Positions 39,413-52,539 of a stretch of 64,000 bases of DNA are shown here, piece by piece. Numbering within the stretch: position 1 is the first letter of the stretch; every line of letters starts with the position of its first letter. Source of the stretch: Neocallimastix lanati (nom. inval.) (Eukaryota; Neocallimastigomycota; Neocallimastigomycetes; Neocallimastigales; Neocallimastigaceae); NCBI GenBank assembly GCA_016946835.1, contig JACVTC010000027.1:226001-290000 (forward strand). The letters are read 5' to 3'. The notes below the pieces were generated by a model, which was given only the letters and a program-made list of their open reading frames with translations, was not told the origin of the DNA and searched no databases. The translations under genes were made by a program, and so were the position numbers.

Positions 39413-41969
39413 TTTTAACTATCTTATTTTCAATAATAATTTTCTCAAATAAAAATAATAATAAAGTATGTTTTTTTGTTGTGTTTTGCTTTGTTTTTTT
39501 TTAAAAAAAAAAAAGTATTCATAAATTATTTAGTACTATTATTATTTTCAATAATAAATAAAATCATAATTATTTATAAATAATTATGAACTTTAATATT
39601 TTCTATTTATTAATAGCTACTTTTTATATAATTAAAAAATAATAATTGATTATTTTCTTTTCTATTTATTACTAATATAAATAACTTTTCAGATTTTCTA
39701 TATAAACTACTTTATATCAAAGTTCTATATAAAATTGAACTTCTTTTAAAAAAAAAAAAAAAATACATATATAATTATATTAAAATTTATTAAAGGAAAA
39801 GAAAACTATTAATTTTTCTTTTACACTTTTTTATTATTTATCTCTTGAAATTTAATAATAATAAAAAATATATATATATTTAAAAAAAACTATCTTATTT
39901 ATTATTTATTTAATTTACTATTTAAAAAATCTTAATATTGCAATAAAAAATAATGTACTTTAAAAACATAAATATTGAAATAATAACCAATTTTTGAAAC
40001 AATATTTTCCATGATGTCAATAAAAAAAATTAATAAACTTCTGTTGATTATTTATTTGATTTTGTATTAATTTTTTTTAAATAAAAATATACAAATATTT
40101 AATAATACTTCAAAATAAAGAAAAAAAAAAAGAATAAAAAGTTAATTTTACTTTAATATTTTATAATATGATTAAATATAGATATATAATTTTTACTTTT
40201 ACTTTTCAATTTATCAATTTTTAAAATTATTATTGATATTTATATATAAATAAACTTTTTTTTTATCTATTATTAAATATTTCTTTCTTATTTTTATGTT
40301 TTTTTTTTGTTTGTTGTTTTTTTTTTGTTTTGTTTTTGTTTTTGTATTAAAAAAAATATTAACTTATAAATTTATTTACAATATTAATTTAAAAAAAAAT
40401 AAAATATAAAAGCACTTTATTATATTGGTTTAAAATTAACTTTTCTTCTTAAAATTATTAATAAAATTAATTGTTATTAGAATAATATTTTTATAATATA
40501 CGTCAATTTAAAACTTTACTATATTAATATATTAATATTGTCTTAATTATTAGAAATTAATTTGTTTTAAATGTATTTTTTAATAAAATAAACTTCGCTT
40601 TTTATATTGTACAGTTATATTTAATATACTATTACTTAATAATTAAATTAGAAATATTTTAAATAAAAATAATCGCTTTTTTTGAATATTCTTTATATAT
40701 AAATTTAAATTTTTTTTAACAATATAAAAAAAAAAAAGATGAAATAAGGAAATTTCAAAAATAAAAAAAAAATATATATATATTTATTTTCAATTATTTT
40801 TAAATCAATATATAAACTTTTTTAGATTAATTTTTTTAAAAAAATAAAAGAAAAAGAAAAATAAAAAAAAATCTCATAAATTAAATATATTATTTAATAG
40901 TTAATTTTATTATATAATATATAATTATTTATTATAATTTTTTCTGTTTTTTCTTTTTTTCTTATTATTATTAATAAAATTATTAATTATTAATTATAAT
41001 AGGAAGCCATTATTAATAGTTACAATTATGAATAAATTAATTATTAAATAAATAAATAACAAATAATATTAAATAATAAATAAATAACAAATAATAATAA
41101 TAAATAAATTAATAAATAATAAAATAATAAATAAATGATAATATAAATAAATAAATAACAAATAATAATGAATGAATAATATGTAAATAAATAAATATTA
41201 AATAAATATTAATCATAATTAATAAATAAATAATATTTAATAGATAATTCAATTATATTCTATATTTTATAAATACTTTTTAATTTTTTATGGATAATAA
41301 AATATTATATTTCTATTATATATTATATAGTATAATTTAAATTCTATTAAATTTTTATTATATTTTATATATTAATTTGTTTTATTCGTTTAATATTATG
41401 TGTTAAAGTTTTTACTTGAATTTAAGTTCATAATATATTAAATTTAAGTTATTTTCTTATTTAACCACATTTTCAATATATTAATATGTTGAATCTAATA
41501 TTATAGATCACTTTAAATATGTTATATTGTATTCAATTTAACTAATATATTCTATAATATATTTTATATTTATATTATTCGAATTAATTAAGGATGATAG
41601 TATTTTTTTAAAGTTGCATAATATATTAATAATTAATTATAATATATATAGGCTTATTTATTTCAGTATTTCATCATTGCCAAAATAATTTTTTATTTTT
41701 ATGTAAAAATTAATATATTTAATAATTATAATTCTTACATAATATATTTAATATTATATTATTAATATATTTATAATCTATTCAATATAATAATGATTAT
41801 ATTGTTTATTAATATTTTAATTGATAAAATTATAAATATATTTTATGATTATTTATAGGATAATATATCTTATTACATTATTTGTAATATAATTTAAATA
41901 TAAAAAAAAAATTAAATCTACAGAATTATAATATTAAAATGTTTAATTAAAAAAAAAAAAAAAAAGTAC

Positions 41970-42019
41970 CAGAAAAATCTACCACCAGCAAGAAATTTTT
42001 GTTCGTTGACGGTTGAACA
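41970..42019 (-). other. Exon-like or RNA-like island
   Basis: Fifty bases of ordinary composition inside the desert, bounded in minus sense by CCTATTACAG before and GTACTT after, a perfect acceptor and a possible donor. One frame is open (CSTVNEQKFLAGGRFF). No neighbouring exon could be linked, so it may be an orphan exon remnant, a small non-coding RNA segment or a retroposon scrap. Confidence 0.25.
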
Positions 42020-42725
42020 CTGTAATAGGAAAAGAAAAAAAAAAAAAGGCATAGAAGTCGCATCATCTTTCATTCATTATGTTTAATAAATATTAATAAA
42101 ATTTTAAAAAAATAAAAAAAAAAATTTGAACAATAGAAAAATAAAAAAATATAATGAAAAATAAAAAAAATTAAGAAAATTCTTAAAACAAATAGTTGAA
42201 ATTATTAGTTAAAAAATAGCAAAAGATTATCTATTTAGTTTGATAATTTCTGTTAGAAAAGAAAAAAAAAATTAATTCTTACTTAATGAACCTCCTATGA
42301 ATATTTATATATATATAAATTTTTAAATTTTTAAATTTCATAATTGAAATGAAAAAAAATATTGATATATTGATATATTTATTGAAATAAATGCTTCTTA
42401 GCAACTTTGTTATTTTAGATTATTAATTTTATAAAATATGCAAAGATACATACATGGTTAATTTTGGAATATCTATATATCAATTTATAATAATTAAAAA
42501 AAAAAAAAAATTAAAAATGTGCGTATTACATATCAATAAGTATTATAATTAATTTTTTGTATGAAATATGTTTATATTTATAATCAAAATGTATAATCAA
42601 AATTTAATCATTAAGTCAACTTCTTTCAAATCAACTTCTATTTTATCAATCTGTAAAAGGAATAATAAAAGAAATTACTAAATGTTATTATTTATTATTA
42701 TTTATTATTTATTATTTATTATTAA

Positions 42726-42760
<35 letters not shown>

Positions 42761-43166
42761 TAATTATTATTTATTAATTTCTGTTTTTTAATTTTTTTCA
42801 TTTTTTTAATTTGTATTTTTTTTTAAAAAAAATTATATAATACAAATTAAATTTTAACATTCAATTTTTAATTATTATATAATCTAATCCTTTAAATAAA
42901 CAAATTTTTTAAATAATATCTATAATTATATTTTATCATATAATTAAGATTTCTTTTCAGCTGACCTGGATAATTATAATTCTAAATTAACCTGGTTCAT
43001 TTAATCCTGAATTTTATTTGATCAATTGAATTTTAACCAATAATTCTTTCATTCCTTCTTATTTATTTATTATTTGTTTTTACTTTAACTATATACAATA
43101 TTTTTATTTATAGTTTAGTAAAGTAAGACCAAATGTTTAAATGTAAGTTCCGCTTTGAGTATTTTA

Positions 43167-43274
43167 AAAAATATACTTTAATTATAATAATTATTAAATT
43201 CTTTAAATATTTACTTTGAAATTTAAATATATATTTAAAAAATTTAATAATTATTATAATTAAATATATTTGCT
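43167..43274. repeat. Perfect inverted repeat (hairpin)
   Basis: Arms 43177-43200 and 43241-43264 are perfect 24-nt reverse complements and the pairing continues inward for about 10 bp with one mismatch, leaving a loop of about 20 nt. It could be a tiny MITE or a simple cruciform. Confidence 0.75.
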
Positions 43275-43389
43275 AAGCTTTTATTTCTCATTAGTTCATT
43301 TTAAGTTTTTTTAATATAATTCTCCCATAAAAAATTATTTTATCACAAAAAATTTATATTCACAAAATATCACGAAATATTATATATTA

Positions 43390-43765
43390 TTATTCAATTT
43401 TTTAATATTTATTATCCATTGTTTATTATTTATTATTTATTATTTATTATTTATTATTTATTATTTAAATATTATATTATTTATTATTTATTATTCAATT
43501 ATTTATTATTTATTATTCAATTATTTATAATTTATTATTTATTATTTATTATTTATTATTTATTATTTATTATTTATTATTTATTATTTATTATTTAAAT
43601 ATTATATTATTTATTATTTATTATTCAATTATTTATTATTTATTATTCAATTATTTATAATTTATTATTTATTATTTATTATTTATTATTTATTATTTAA
43701 TTATTTATTATTTATTATTTAATTATTTATTATTTAATTATTTATTATTTAATTATTTATTATTT
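43390..43765. repeat. (TTATTTA)-type array with an internal duplication
   Basis: Dense TTATT/TTATTTA array in which a segment of about 130 bp containing AAATATTATATTATTTATT and TATTCAATTATTTA is duplicated in tandem. Confidence 0.85.
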
Positions 43766-44015
43766 TAGTATATACATCTTTATGAACAATTATAAATGGC
43801 AAATAAAATATATATTATTGATTTTAAACATTTTTAATATAGAGTTAAAACATGGTTTTTAAATGAATTGATTTGTTTTTTTAATTATGGTCCACCAATC
43901 ATTCTTAAAAGAAAGATGTTTTATTAAAATGAAAAAGCAAATACATAAATAAGAATTTGTACAATCCTTTGATAATCCTTAATTTCGAAGTATTTTTAAA
44001 TGGTGAATCATACTA

Positions 44016-44047
<32 letters not shown>

Positions 44048-44076
44048 AAATAAATAATAAATAAATAAATAAATAA

Positions 44077-44111
<35 letters not shown>

Positions 44112-45370
44112 ATATCATTAATACTAAAGTTAAATAATAAATAATAAATAAGGACAAAATAATTAAGAAATATTATTATATTTCTTTTATTTTTATTTTT
44201 AAGTTTATATATTATATAAATAATTCTTAAGGAAAATGTATAGTAAATGAATTAAACTTTACTATTCTATTGTGGTATTTGGACCTACTATTAATTTTAT
44301 TATTATATATAAAATACTATTTATAAGAATTATTATATAAGCATTCCAATTCATCAACCTTAATATATAAAGAAACTTTATAGTATTTCTATTACAATAA
44401 TAATAGAAATGGATAATATAAAAATTAATAATTTTAAATATATAAATTTTTTCTTTTTTTTTTAAAAAAAAAAATTAGATGAACATATAAATATAGTTAT
44501 AATAAATTATTATTTTTTAATTAATTATTAGTAATCCTAAATTTTTAAAGCCAATTAAGTTTTTGAAAAAGTTTAAAATTAAAATATTTGAGTTTATTTT
44601 TAAATTAACAGATTTTTAAAGTTTTTACTTTAAGTTTTATTGGCTTATTTTTTTTTTAAATTAGCATATTTAAAATAACTTTTAAGAACTTATTCACTAT
44701 GGTAGTTTATTTATAAATTAATTATAATACAAATTTAAAATTTGCTTATTTATTGAATTAGTATTAAAACTTTTTTTTTTTTTTTGTTTTTATCGTTAAA
44801 ATGATAAACTAAAGTTAAATATGTTTTTCTTTTTTTTTTTTTTTTTGTAAAAAAATATATGAACACATAAAAAAGCATTATTAATTTTAATAAATTTAAT
44901 AAATTCTGATCTTAAATATTGAAAAGTATTAAATATTCGTGATAATAATTATTTTATTTTTACTTTTATTTTTTGATTTCTTATTTTTTGTTAAATTATT
45001 TTTAGAATTTTTTTTTGTTAAACTTATAAATAATAAACTTATGATATCAAATGAATTATGTTTAAAAATATATATAGAAGTAATTTAGGAATTAGGTGAA
45101 AAAATAACCTTAATGACAATTCCATGGTTTATAAATAATATTCAAAATCATATAAAAATAATAATTTTTTTTTTAAAAAAATTAAATCATATAAATAATA
45201 ATATTTTTTTTTTCTTTTTTTAAAATATTAAATCTTATATAAATAATTACTTAAATATATATACATAAAATAAAATTTTAAAAAATAATAATATTTATAT
45301 CATTTAAATTATTATTTTATTTAAAGAATACTTTTTTTTCCCCATCAATAGAAAATAAAATAAAATAATA

Positions 45371-45403
<33 letters not shown>

Positions 45404-45667
45404 GAATAGTATGAAAATTAATATAAATAAAATTATTTAATAAATAATAATTTGAATATAAAAAAAAAATTAAAAATTTAAAAATATTTTAATTATTTTA
45501 ACCTAAAAATTAAAGATTAAGTTAAAAAATAGATTTTTTTAATATCATAAAACATTTAATATAATTATCTCATTCCTTTTTGAGTTTTATGAATCTCTAA
45601 TAAATATTTAGGTTTATGATGATTTATTAATTCCATTTTTTTTTTATTAAATTGCTTTTTTTTTTAA

Positions 45668-45706
<39 letters not shown>

Positions 45707-46772
45707 ATATAAAAGTTTTAAAATAAAAGTAAAAATGTTATTTCAATAAATGAAAATTAAAAATGAAAATAATAAAAAAATTACTATAATCAAATATCAA
45801 ATCATATAATAAATTATTAATTTTAATATAATTAGATAATAATTAGATATTAGATAATAGATAATGAATAATATTAAAAAAAAAATGAACTATTCATAAC
45901 ATATAATACAAAAGATAATTTTTATAGATAAAATGTGATATTTAATAATATTAGAAATTTTGAAAATTTATCTAAACTTTAATATTAATTTATTATTATT
46001 TATACATCAGATAACTATAATTATGAAATTTTTTTGTTAATATTATTTATAAAAATTAAATAATCATATTATGCTAATTTATTAACATTATTTATTAAAA
46101 GTAAAAGTGAAATTTATATATATATAACATATTAGTATATTAAATTATGTTATATATAAAAATTATGTAATTATAACAAAAATATATATATATATATATT
46201 TTTTTTTTTATATATTTTTTTTAACATAATTATATTGGTATATTTTTTCTTTCCATTTAAAAATAAACTTTTTTTTATTTAATAATTAACATATTAATTA
46301 AAAAGCAAAGGTATAATTTTGAATGCTAAACTTTTATAAAGAAAAAGTGATTTATAATATTTAATATTTTTAAAGTATTAATTAAAAAAGGCACAAGTAC
46401 AATTTAAAATGATCTAAATCTTAAAAAAAAAAAAAAAAGAATATAAAAAAATTAATTTATATATATATATTTATTAATTAATTAAAGTTTTATTGAGAAC
46501 TCCATACAAATTTTTTTTTTTAAATTGTAGAGTGGTAAAGTGATAAAGATGGTAAAAAGATGTGGTATATTTAAAATATGAATAAATATTTCAAAAATTT
46601 TTAATACGCCACATTCATTTAGAAGAAAAATCTATGGAGTATTTTAAATTGTTATTAAAATATAAATCTATTTTAATTAAGAATTAGATTATATTAATTA
46701 TTAATTTTTAAATATATATATAAATATAAACATATAAATTTTAACATTTTTAAAATTAAAGATTTATACTAG

Positions 46773-46799
46773 ATTATCCCTATTAGTATTAGGGATAAT
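46773..46799. repeat. Short perfect hairpin near the MULE left end
   Basis: ATTATCCCTA and TAGGGATAAT (10 bp each) separated by 7 nt, just before the TACGCCA-containing stretch. It may be part of a transposon end. Confidence 0.6.
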
Positions 46800-47424
46800 T
46801 TTATCGGGGAAGTTGCATTACGCCAATTTTTTCACGTGATATATATAAATTTGTGGCTATAGCTATATTATACTACATAATATTATTTTATTGTATTATT
46901 TTGTTATTTCAATTTTTAAATTAATTATTAAGTGAATAATTAAATAAATCATATAATGGTTAGATTTTATGATTTTAATTCTTTTTTTTTAATAATAATT
47001 CTTTTATTTAAATGTTATTAAAAATATAAATATTATTAATTATTTTACTTAAATGTTATTAATAAAAAAAACACATAAAAATATAAATGCTATTAATAAT
47101 AATTCTTTTACTTAAATGTTATTAAAAATATAAAACTAATAATAATAATTTTTTTATTTAAATTTTATTAATAAAAAAATTATATAAAATTACAAATGTT
47201 ATTAAAAATATAAATTTTATTAATAATAATTCTTTTTTTTTTAAAAAATTATTAAACGAAATAATAATTATAATGATAAAACTATAAATTATACATTGTA
47301 TTTGAATATTTATTAAAACTGTATAAATTTAATATGCTTTATAAATTAAATTATTGAATGACAGAATTCTGATTATTTCATTTGGTCATTCCTCATTTCT
47401 TAATTATTTATTATAAAGTAATAT

Positions 47425-48858
47425 TTATATTATATTATTTAAATTAGTTAAACAATCAAACCACAAATTAATAATTTTATTTCTATCACATTTAGCATCA
47501 ATTAACTTAGCTTCAATACTTTTGAAGCGTTCAATTAAGACACTGATTTCGTTAGCTTTATTTATTGCTCTTTTTTTTATTTTCCAAATTCCTCTTATTT
47601 TTCTTTGATAATCATAATATGATAAATGTTCAAGTTCATTTAATTTATCTATTAATTCATAAAAAGATGGTTTTGTTGGAAATAAATTATTTAAATAATT
47701 ATTGAGTGATTCTGAGGCATTGTTTGTTATATGTTCTATATTATTATAATAATTCCAAATTTTCATATCATAATCAATTAAATATATTTTATAAAAATAT
47801 TCTAAAAATTTTAAAAATTGACAATAATTATTTTTAATGGATTTAATTTTAATTATAACATAAATATCAAATATATATTCAGGATTTATAAATGGTAAAT
47901 TTGAAATAGCTTTATAATAAATAAATATATTATTATTTTTTACTTCATTATAGCATAATTTATTTTTTTTAATTTCTAGTGATTTTTTATAATGACAAAT
48001 GCAATATTTAATATTTGTATTAGGAAATATTGTTTTTGCTGCTTTAGATATGGCCCTTTCAAAATCACAATGCAAATTTTTTGGTTCAATTCTAATATTA
48101 TTGTTACATGTATTAGCATTTTTTTTCAAATTTTCAAATAACATTTCAAATAACATTTTATATGTTTCTTGTTCTTTATTTTTTAATATTGCAAAAGAAG
48201 TAGTGTAAAAACTATCTAATTCTTTAGCATAAGTTCTTGTAATAAATACTTGATAACTAAATTTAGGGGCGATAAAAAATGTACCATCAACAAATATATC
48301 ATCATTATATTCCCTAAATAATTTTGCTTGAAAAGGGGATTGAAAAATTATTAAATTAGAATTTTTGAATATCATAAAATTTTCACCTCGCTTTGTATTA
48401 TAATATTCAGATTCACTTGGAATTTCAGCAAATGTTGTTACATTGGATGGTAGTTTTTTATTTAAATTTCTTGATATTTGGGATTTAATTGAATTATATT
48501 CTGGACATATAAGTCCCATTTCTTTAGAAATTTTATTATATAGGGGTTTTATTTTTATATCAAAAGGAATTGAACTTTTTTCAATTCCATCTTTAATTTT
48601 ATGTTTCATTATAGATAGGGATACATCGTATTCATTTTCAGGATGATTATGTGAACTATTATACTTTAAAATTTCTTTCTTATCATTTAAAATAATAAAA
48701 GATTTACATTTATTTATTTTTTTATATTCTGTACATTTATACACTTTGGAATTATCTTTTCTTTTATATGAAAAATTAAATTTATATTTTTTATTAATAA
48801 TAATTTGTTCTTTTCCTTTGTTGGATTCACTTATATCAATAATTAAATTTTCTTCCAT
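47425..48858 (-). CDS. MULE transposase with FLYWCH-like zinc finger (477 aa, intact)
   Basis: Uninterrupted frame from ATG 48858 to a stop at 47425-47427. The N terminus (residues 20-75) has a FLYWCH/WRKY-like zinc finger: Y-x-C and NKCKSFII, ending in HNHPENEY. The MULE domain follows: FVDGTF (first catalytic Asp, about residue 190), LHCDFERAI (second Asp, about 264), CICHYKKSL, and NNASESLNNYLN (catalytic Glu, about 383). Length matches small MULE transposases. It would cut and insert a Mutator-like DNA transposon. The frame is free of stops and of long homopolymers despite the AT-rich setting, in contrast to the dead relative at 14925-15580, so it was active recently or is kept by selection. 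Terminal repeats are uncertain. No intron seen. Confidence 0.93.
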   Translation of the reverse strand: MEENLIIDISESNKGKEQIIINKKYKFNFSYKRKDNSKVYKCTEYKKINKCKSFIILNDKKEILKYNSSHNHPENEYDVSLSIMKHKIKDGIEKSSIPFDIKIKPLYNKISKEMGLICPEYNSIKSQISRNLNKKLPSNVTTFAEIPSESEYYNTKRGENFMIFKNSNLIIFQSPFQAKLFREYNDDIFVDGTFFIAPKFSYQVFITRTYAKELDSFYTTSFAILKNKEQETYKMLFEMLFENLKKNANTCNNNIRIEPKNLHCDFERAISKAAKTIFPNTNIKYCICHYKKSLEIKKNKLCYNEVKNNNIFIYYKAISNLPFINPEYIFDIYVIIKIKSIKNNYCQFLKFLEYFYKIYLIDYDMKIWNYYNNIEHITNNASESLNNYLNNLFPTKPSFYELIDKLNELEHLSYYDYQRKIRGIWKIKKRAINKANEISVLIERFKSIEAKLIDAKCDRNKIINLWFDCLTNLNNII

Positions 48859-49319
48859 TTCTATATTTTTATAAATATTTTTTAATTATATAATTATAAT
48901 TATTATATTAATTATCCAATATTATTCGTAATATTAATTTTGAAAAATTAGTTTTTCAATTATTTGTAAAATAAATAAATAAATAAATAAATAAAGAATG
49001 TAATAATATAAGTACAAGTATATAAAATAAAATAAATATTAAATGTAATATTATAAAAGTACAAGTATATATAATAAAATAAATATTTATTATTTTTTTT
49101 TATTAAAGAATATTAAAGACAATTTATTTTTAAAAATAAAATGTTTTATTTAATTATATATGTTAGAAAGCAAAAAATCATTTATATTTAATGAGATTAT
49201 TAACTACCAATAATATTAAACTACATCATTAATTGAATATAATAAAAATGTAAAAATTTTTCATTTCGAAAACATTGATCTTTAATATTCTTTAGTAAAA
49301 ATTAATAATAGATATTTAT

Positions 49320-51010
49320 TTTATTTTATTTTATTTTATTTTATTTTATTCAATCTGTACTTTATTTTTAATATTCTACTATTTATTTTATTTTATTTTA
49401 TTTTATTTTTATTAATACTTTATTCTTTTATATTACTTCATTATTTATTTTATTTTATTTTATTTTATTTTATTTTATTCAATCTGTACTTTATTTTTAA
49501 TATTCTACTATTTATTTTATTTTATTTTATTTTATTTTTATTAATGCTTTATTCTTTTATATTACTTCACTATTTATTTTATTTTATTTAATTTTATTTT
49601 ATTTTATTTTATTTTATTTTATTTTATTTTATTTTTATTAATGCTTTATTCTTTTATATTACTTCATTATTTATTTTATTTTATTTTATTTTATTCAATC
49701 TGTACTTTATTTTTAATATTCTACTATTTATTTTATTTTATTTTATTTTATTTTATTTTTATTAATACTTTATTCTTTTATATTACTTCATTATTTATTT
49801 TATTTTATTTTATTTTATTTTATTTTTATTAATACTTTATTCTTTTATATTACTTCACTATTTATTTTATTTTATTTAATTTTATTTTATTTTATTTTAT
49901 TTTATTATATTATATTTTATTTTATTTTATTTTTATTAATGCTTTATTCTTTTATATTACTTCACTATTTATTATATTTTATTTAATTTTATTTTATTTT
50001 ATTTTATTTTATTTTATTTTATTTTATTTTATTTTTATTAATGCTTTATTCTTTTATATTACTTCATTATTTATTTTATTTTATTTTATTTTATTCAATC
50101 TGTACTTTATTTTTAATATTCTACTATTTATTTTATTTTATTTTATTTTATTTTATTTTTATTAATACTTTATTCTTTTATATTACTTCATTATTTATTT
50201 TATTTTATTTTATTTTATTTTATTTTATTTTATTTTATTTTTATTAATGCTTTATTCTTTTATATTACTTCACTATTTATTTTATTTTATTTAATTTTAT
50301 TTTATTTTATTTTATTTTATTTTATTCAATCTGTACTTTATTTTTAATATTCTACTATTTATTTTATTTTATTTTATTTTATTTTATTTTTATTAATACT
50401 TTATTCTTTTATATTACTTCATTATTTATTTTATTTTATTTTATTTTATTTTATTTTATTTTTATTAATGCTTTATTCTTTTATATTACTTCATTATTTA
50501 TTTTATTTTATTTTATTTTATTTTATTTTATTTTATTTTATTTTATTTTATTCAATCTGTACTTTATTTTTAATATTCTACTATTTATTTTATTTTATTT
50601 TATTTTTATTAATACTTTATTCTTTTATATTACTTCATTATTTATTTTATTTTATTTTATTTTATTTTATTTTATTTTTATTAATGCTTTATTCTTTTAT
50701 ATTACTTCACTATTTATTTTATTTTATTTAATTTTATTTTATTTTATTTTATTTTATTAAATATGTACTTTATATTCATATTCTACTATTTATTTTATTT
50801 TATTTTATTAAATATGTACTTTATATTCACATTCTACTATTTATTTTATTTTATTAAATATGTACTTTATATTCATATTCTACTATTTATTTTATTTTAT
50901 CTTATTAAATATGTACTTTATATTCATATTCTACTATTTATTTTATTTTATTTTATATTATTTTATTTTATTCAATCTGTACTTTATATTCATATTCTAC
51001 TAATTATATT
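49320..51010 (+). repeat. Large minisatellite of TTTTA pentamers with two conserved cores
   Basis: About 1.7 kb in which variable TTTTA runs alternate with two conserved cores. Core A is TTCAATCTGTACTTTA plus ATTCTACTATTTA; core B is TTAATGCTTTATTC plus ATTACTTCACTATTTA. Each recurs many times. From about 50755 the cores shift to a variant (AAATATGTACTTTATATTC). The long ILFYFILFY frames are repeat translations, not genes. The same cores occur in reverse complement at 21780-22240. Confidence 0.95.
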
Positions 51011-51172
51011 CTTTATTTATTTATCTATTTATTTATTAATTTATACATTTATTTATTTTAAAATTAATTGTATTATAATTTTTTATGGCGTTAACAAAAA
51101 ATTTTACAAGCCATTAAAAATAAATGGCGTATTGAAAATTTGTATTTTAAAAATTGGCGAAATGAACCACAT

Positions 51173-51414
51173 TCAATTTTATCAATTAAAAATATTGTAT
51201 ATGTATGTAATGTATATATCTAGAAATATAAATATGTATAATAGTTTGGGTATTATTTGAAAATATTTTAAATATAAATATATAAAAATTTCAATTATTT
51301 TGTTCGCATATTTAAATATTTAAATATAAATGAATGTTAATTTTCATTTATATATTTATATATATAAATTTAATTAAATTTTTAATATATTTAAATCTAT
51401 GTAAAATAATAATA

Positions 51415-51448
<34 letters not shown>

Positions 51449-52004
51449 ATTCCTGAAAAACTTCAAATACATTCATATAATAAATTATCTTATTATATAA
51501 GACTTTTAAACAATATATTCAAGATCTGGTTGAAAAGAAGAAAAAAAAATTTAAAAATATTATATTTAAGTTTATTTTTTTTTTTATTATTATTATTAAT
51601 TTTTTTTTTTTTTTACATTAAAAAACAAAATATATTAAATATATATTAAATGAATATTGGAATTGGATATTCCAATGCCAATAGAGAGAATATAAAATAC
51701 TTACGAATTTATAATATAGAAAGGACAGGAAGAAAGACCAAACATTTGGTGTTTTTATTCCATTGTCGCTTATTAATATAATAATTCTATTTATATTATC
51801 ATTTTATTTCTTCTCTTGCAAATTATTTGAAAAGTGATGAATTTATTTAAATATATATATATATATATATTAAGTATCTTTAATATTGCGTTCTTCAATG
51901 ATACAAAAATATCATCTTCTATGAAATGGAAAATAAATATATTTAATAGATAATGAATTTAAGATATTTTTTAAATAGATTATATATACTTTTCTTTATT
52001 TACA

Positions 52005-52040
<36 letters not shown>

Positions 52041-52099
52041 TATTTCGTATTTAATATCTTTAATTAGACGCATATAATTTGTAATTTTTTTTCATATAA

Positions 52100-52150
<51 letters not shown>

Positions 52151-52539
52151 ATTAATTAATAAATAATTATTAATTAATTTAATATAAAAATTGAAGAGGA
52201 GAAAAAAATATGTAATTAAATGGAGTATTGCTATTGTTACAATAAAAAATATAATTAAAACTAATTGATAGAATATAGAATATATCTGAATCATCATCTA
52301 AGTCTTCTTAGGATAATCAAGAGAGACACCTTGTCTAAAGTTATTTTCAAAATTATTAGTTTTATGATTATTAAAGGAAAATGCCTATATAACCAAATAC
52401 ATTAAAGTGGGAAATATCAACAAGTTTATTTAAAAAAAATAATTCATTAGGGATTTTAAAATTCATTCCAGAATGTGGATTTGAGTTATATAAGAAAAGC
52501 AACTCACTGAATGGTAGAATCCTAAAAGGAAAGAGGTAA
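51173..52539. other. AT-rich spacer with weak exon-like pieces
   Basis: Mostly A/T with TTA (52008-52041) and AAAT (52098-52151) arrays. A minus-strand frame at 51705-51797 (DNGIKTPNVWSFF) ends in a good GTAAGT donor. A hydrophobic frame at 52297-52200 (QIYSIFYQLVLIIFF) may be a membrane segment. They could be scraps of a membrane-protein gene, but I could not join them. Confidence 0.4.

Larger units (their letters stand above)
39413..46557. other. Seven-kilobase AT desert
   Basis: No supported gene on either strand. Holds TTA/ATTT arrays (42680-42765, 43390-43765), AAAT arrays (44018-44115, 45665-45706), a strong inverted repeat at 43167-43274 and one less AT-rich island at 41965-42070 that looks like a small exon. 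Confidence 0.7.
46558..51172 (-). mobile_element. Candidate MULE transposon (approximate ends)
   Basis: The transposase at 47425-48858 is bracketed by diverged inverted sequences. The left end at 46558-46640 contains GATGTGGTATATTTAAAATA and AATACGCCACATTC. The right end at 51080-51172, read in reverse complement, contains AATGTGGTTCATTTCGCCAA and CAATACGCCA. A further ATTACGCCAATTTTTT lies at 46811-46826. Similarity is partial and no 8-10 bp target duplication was found, so the boundaries are tentative. If correct, the minisatellite at 49320-51010 lies inside the element. Confidence 0.4.

Noticed and set aside
49641-51260. Long open frames rich in Leu, Phe, Tyr and Ile (60-165 aa)
   Set aside because: They translate the TTTTA minisatellite and shift identity with the repeat, with no start context or domain.
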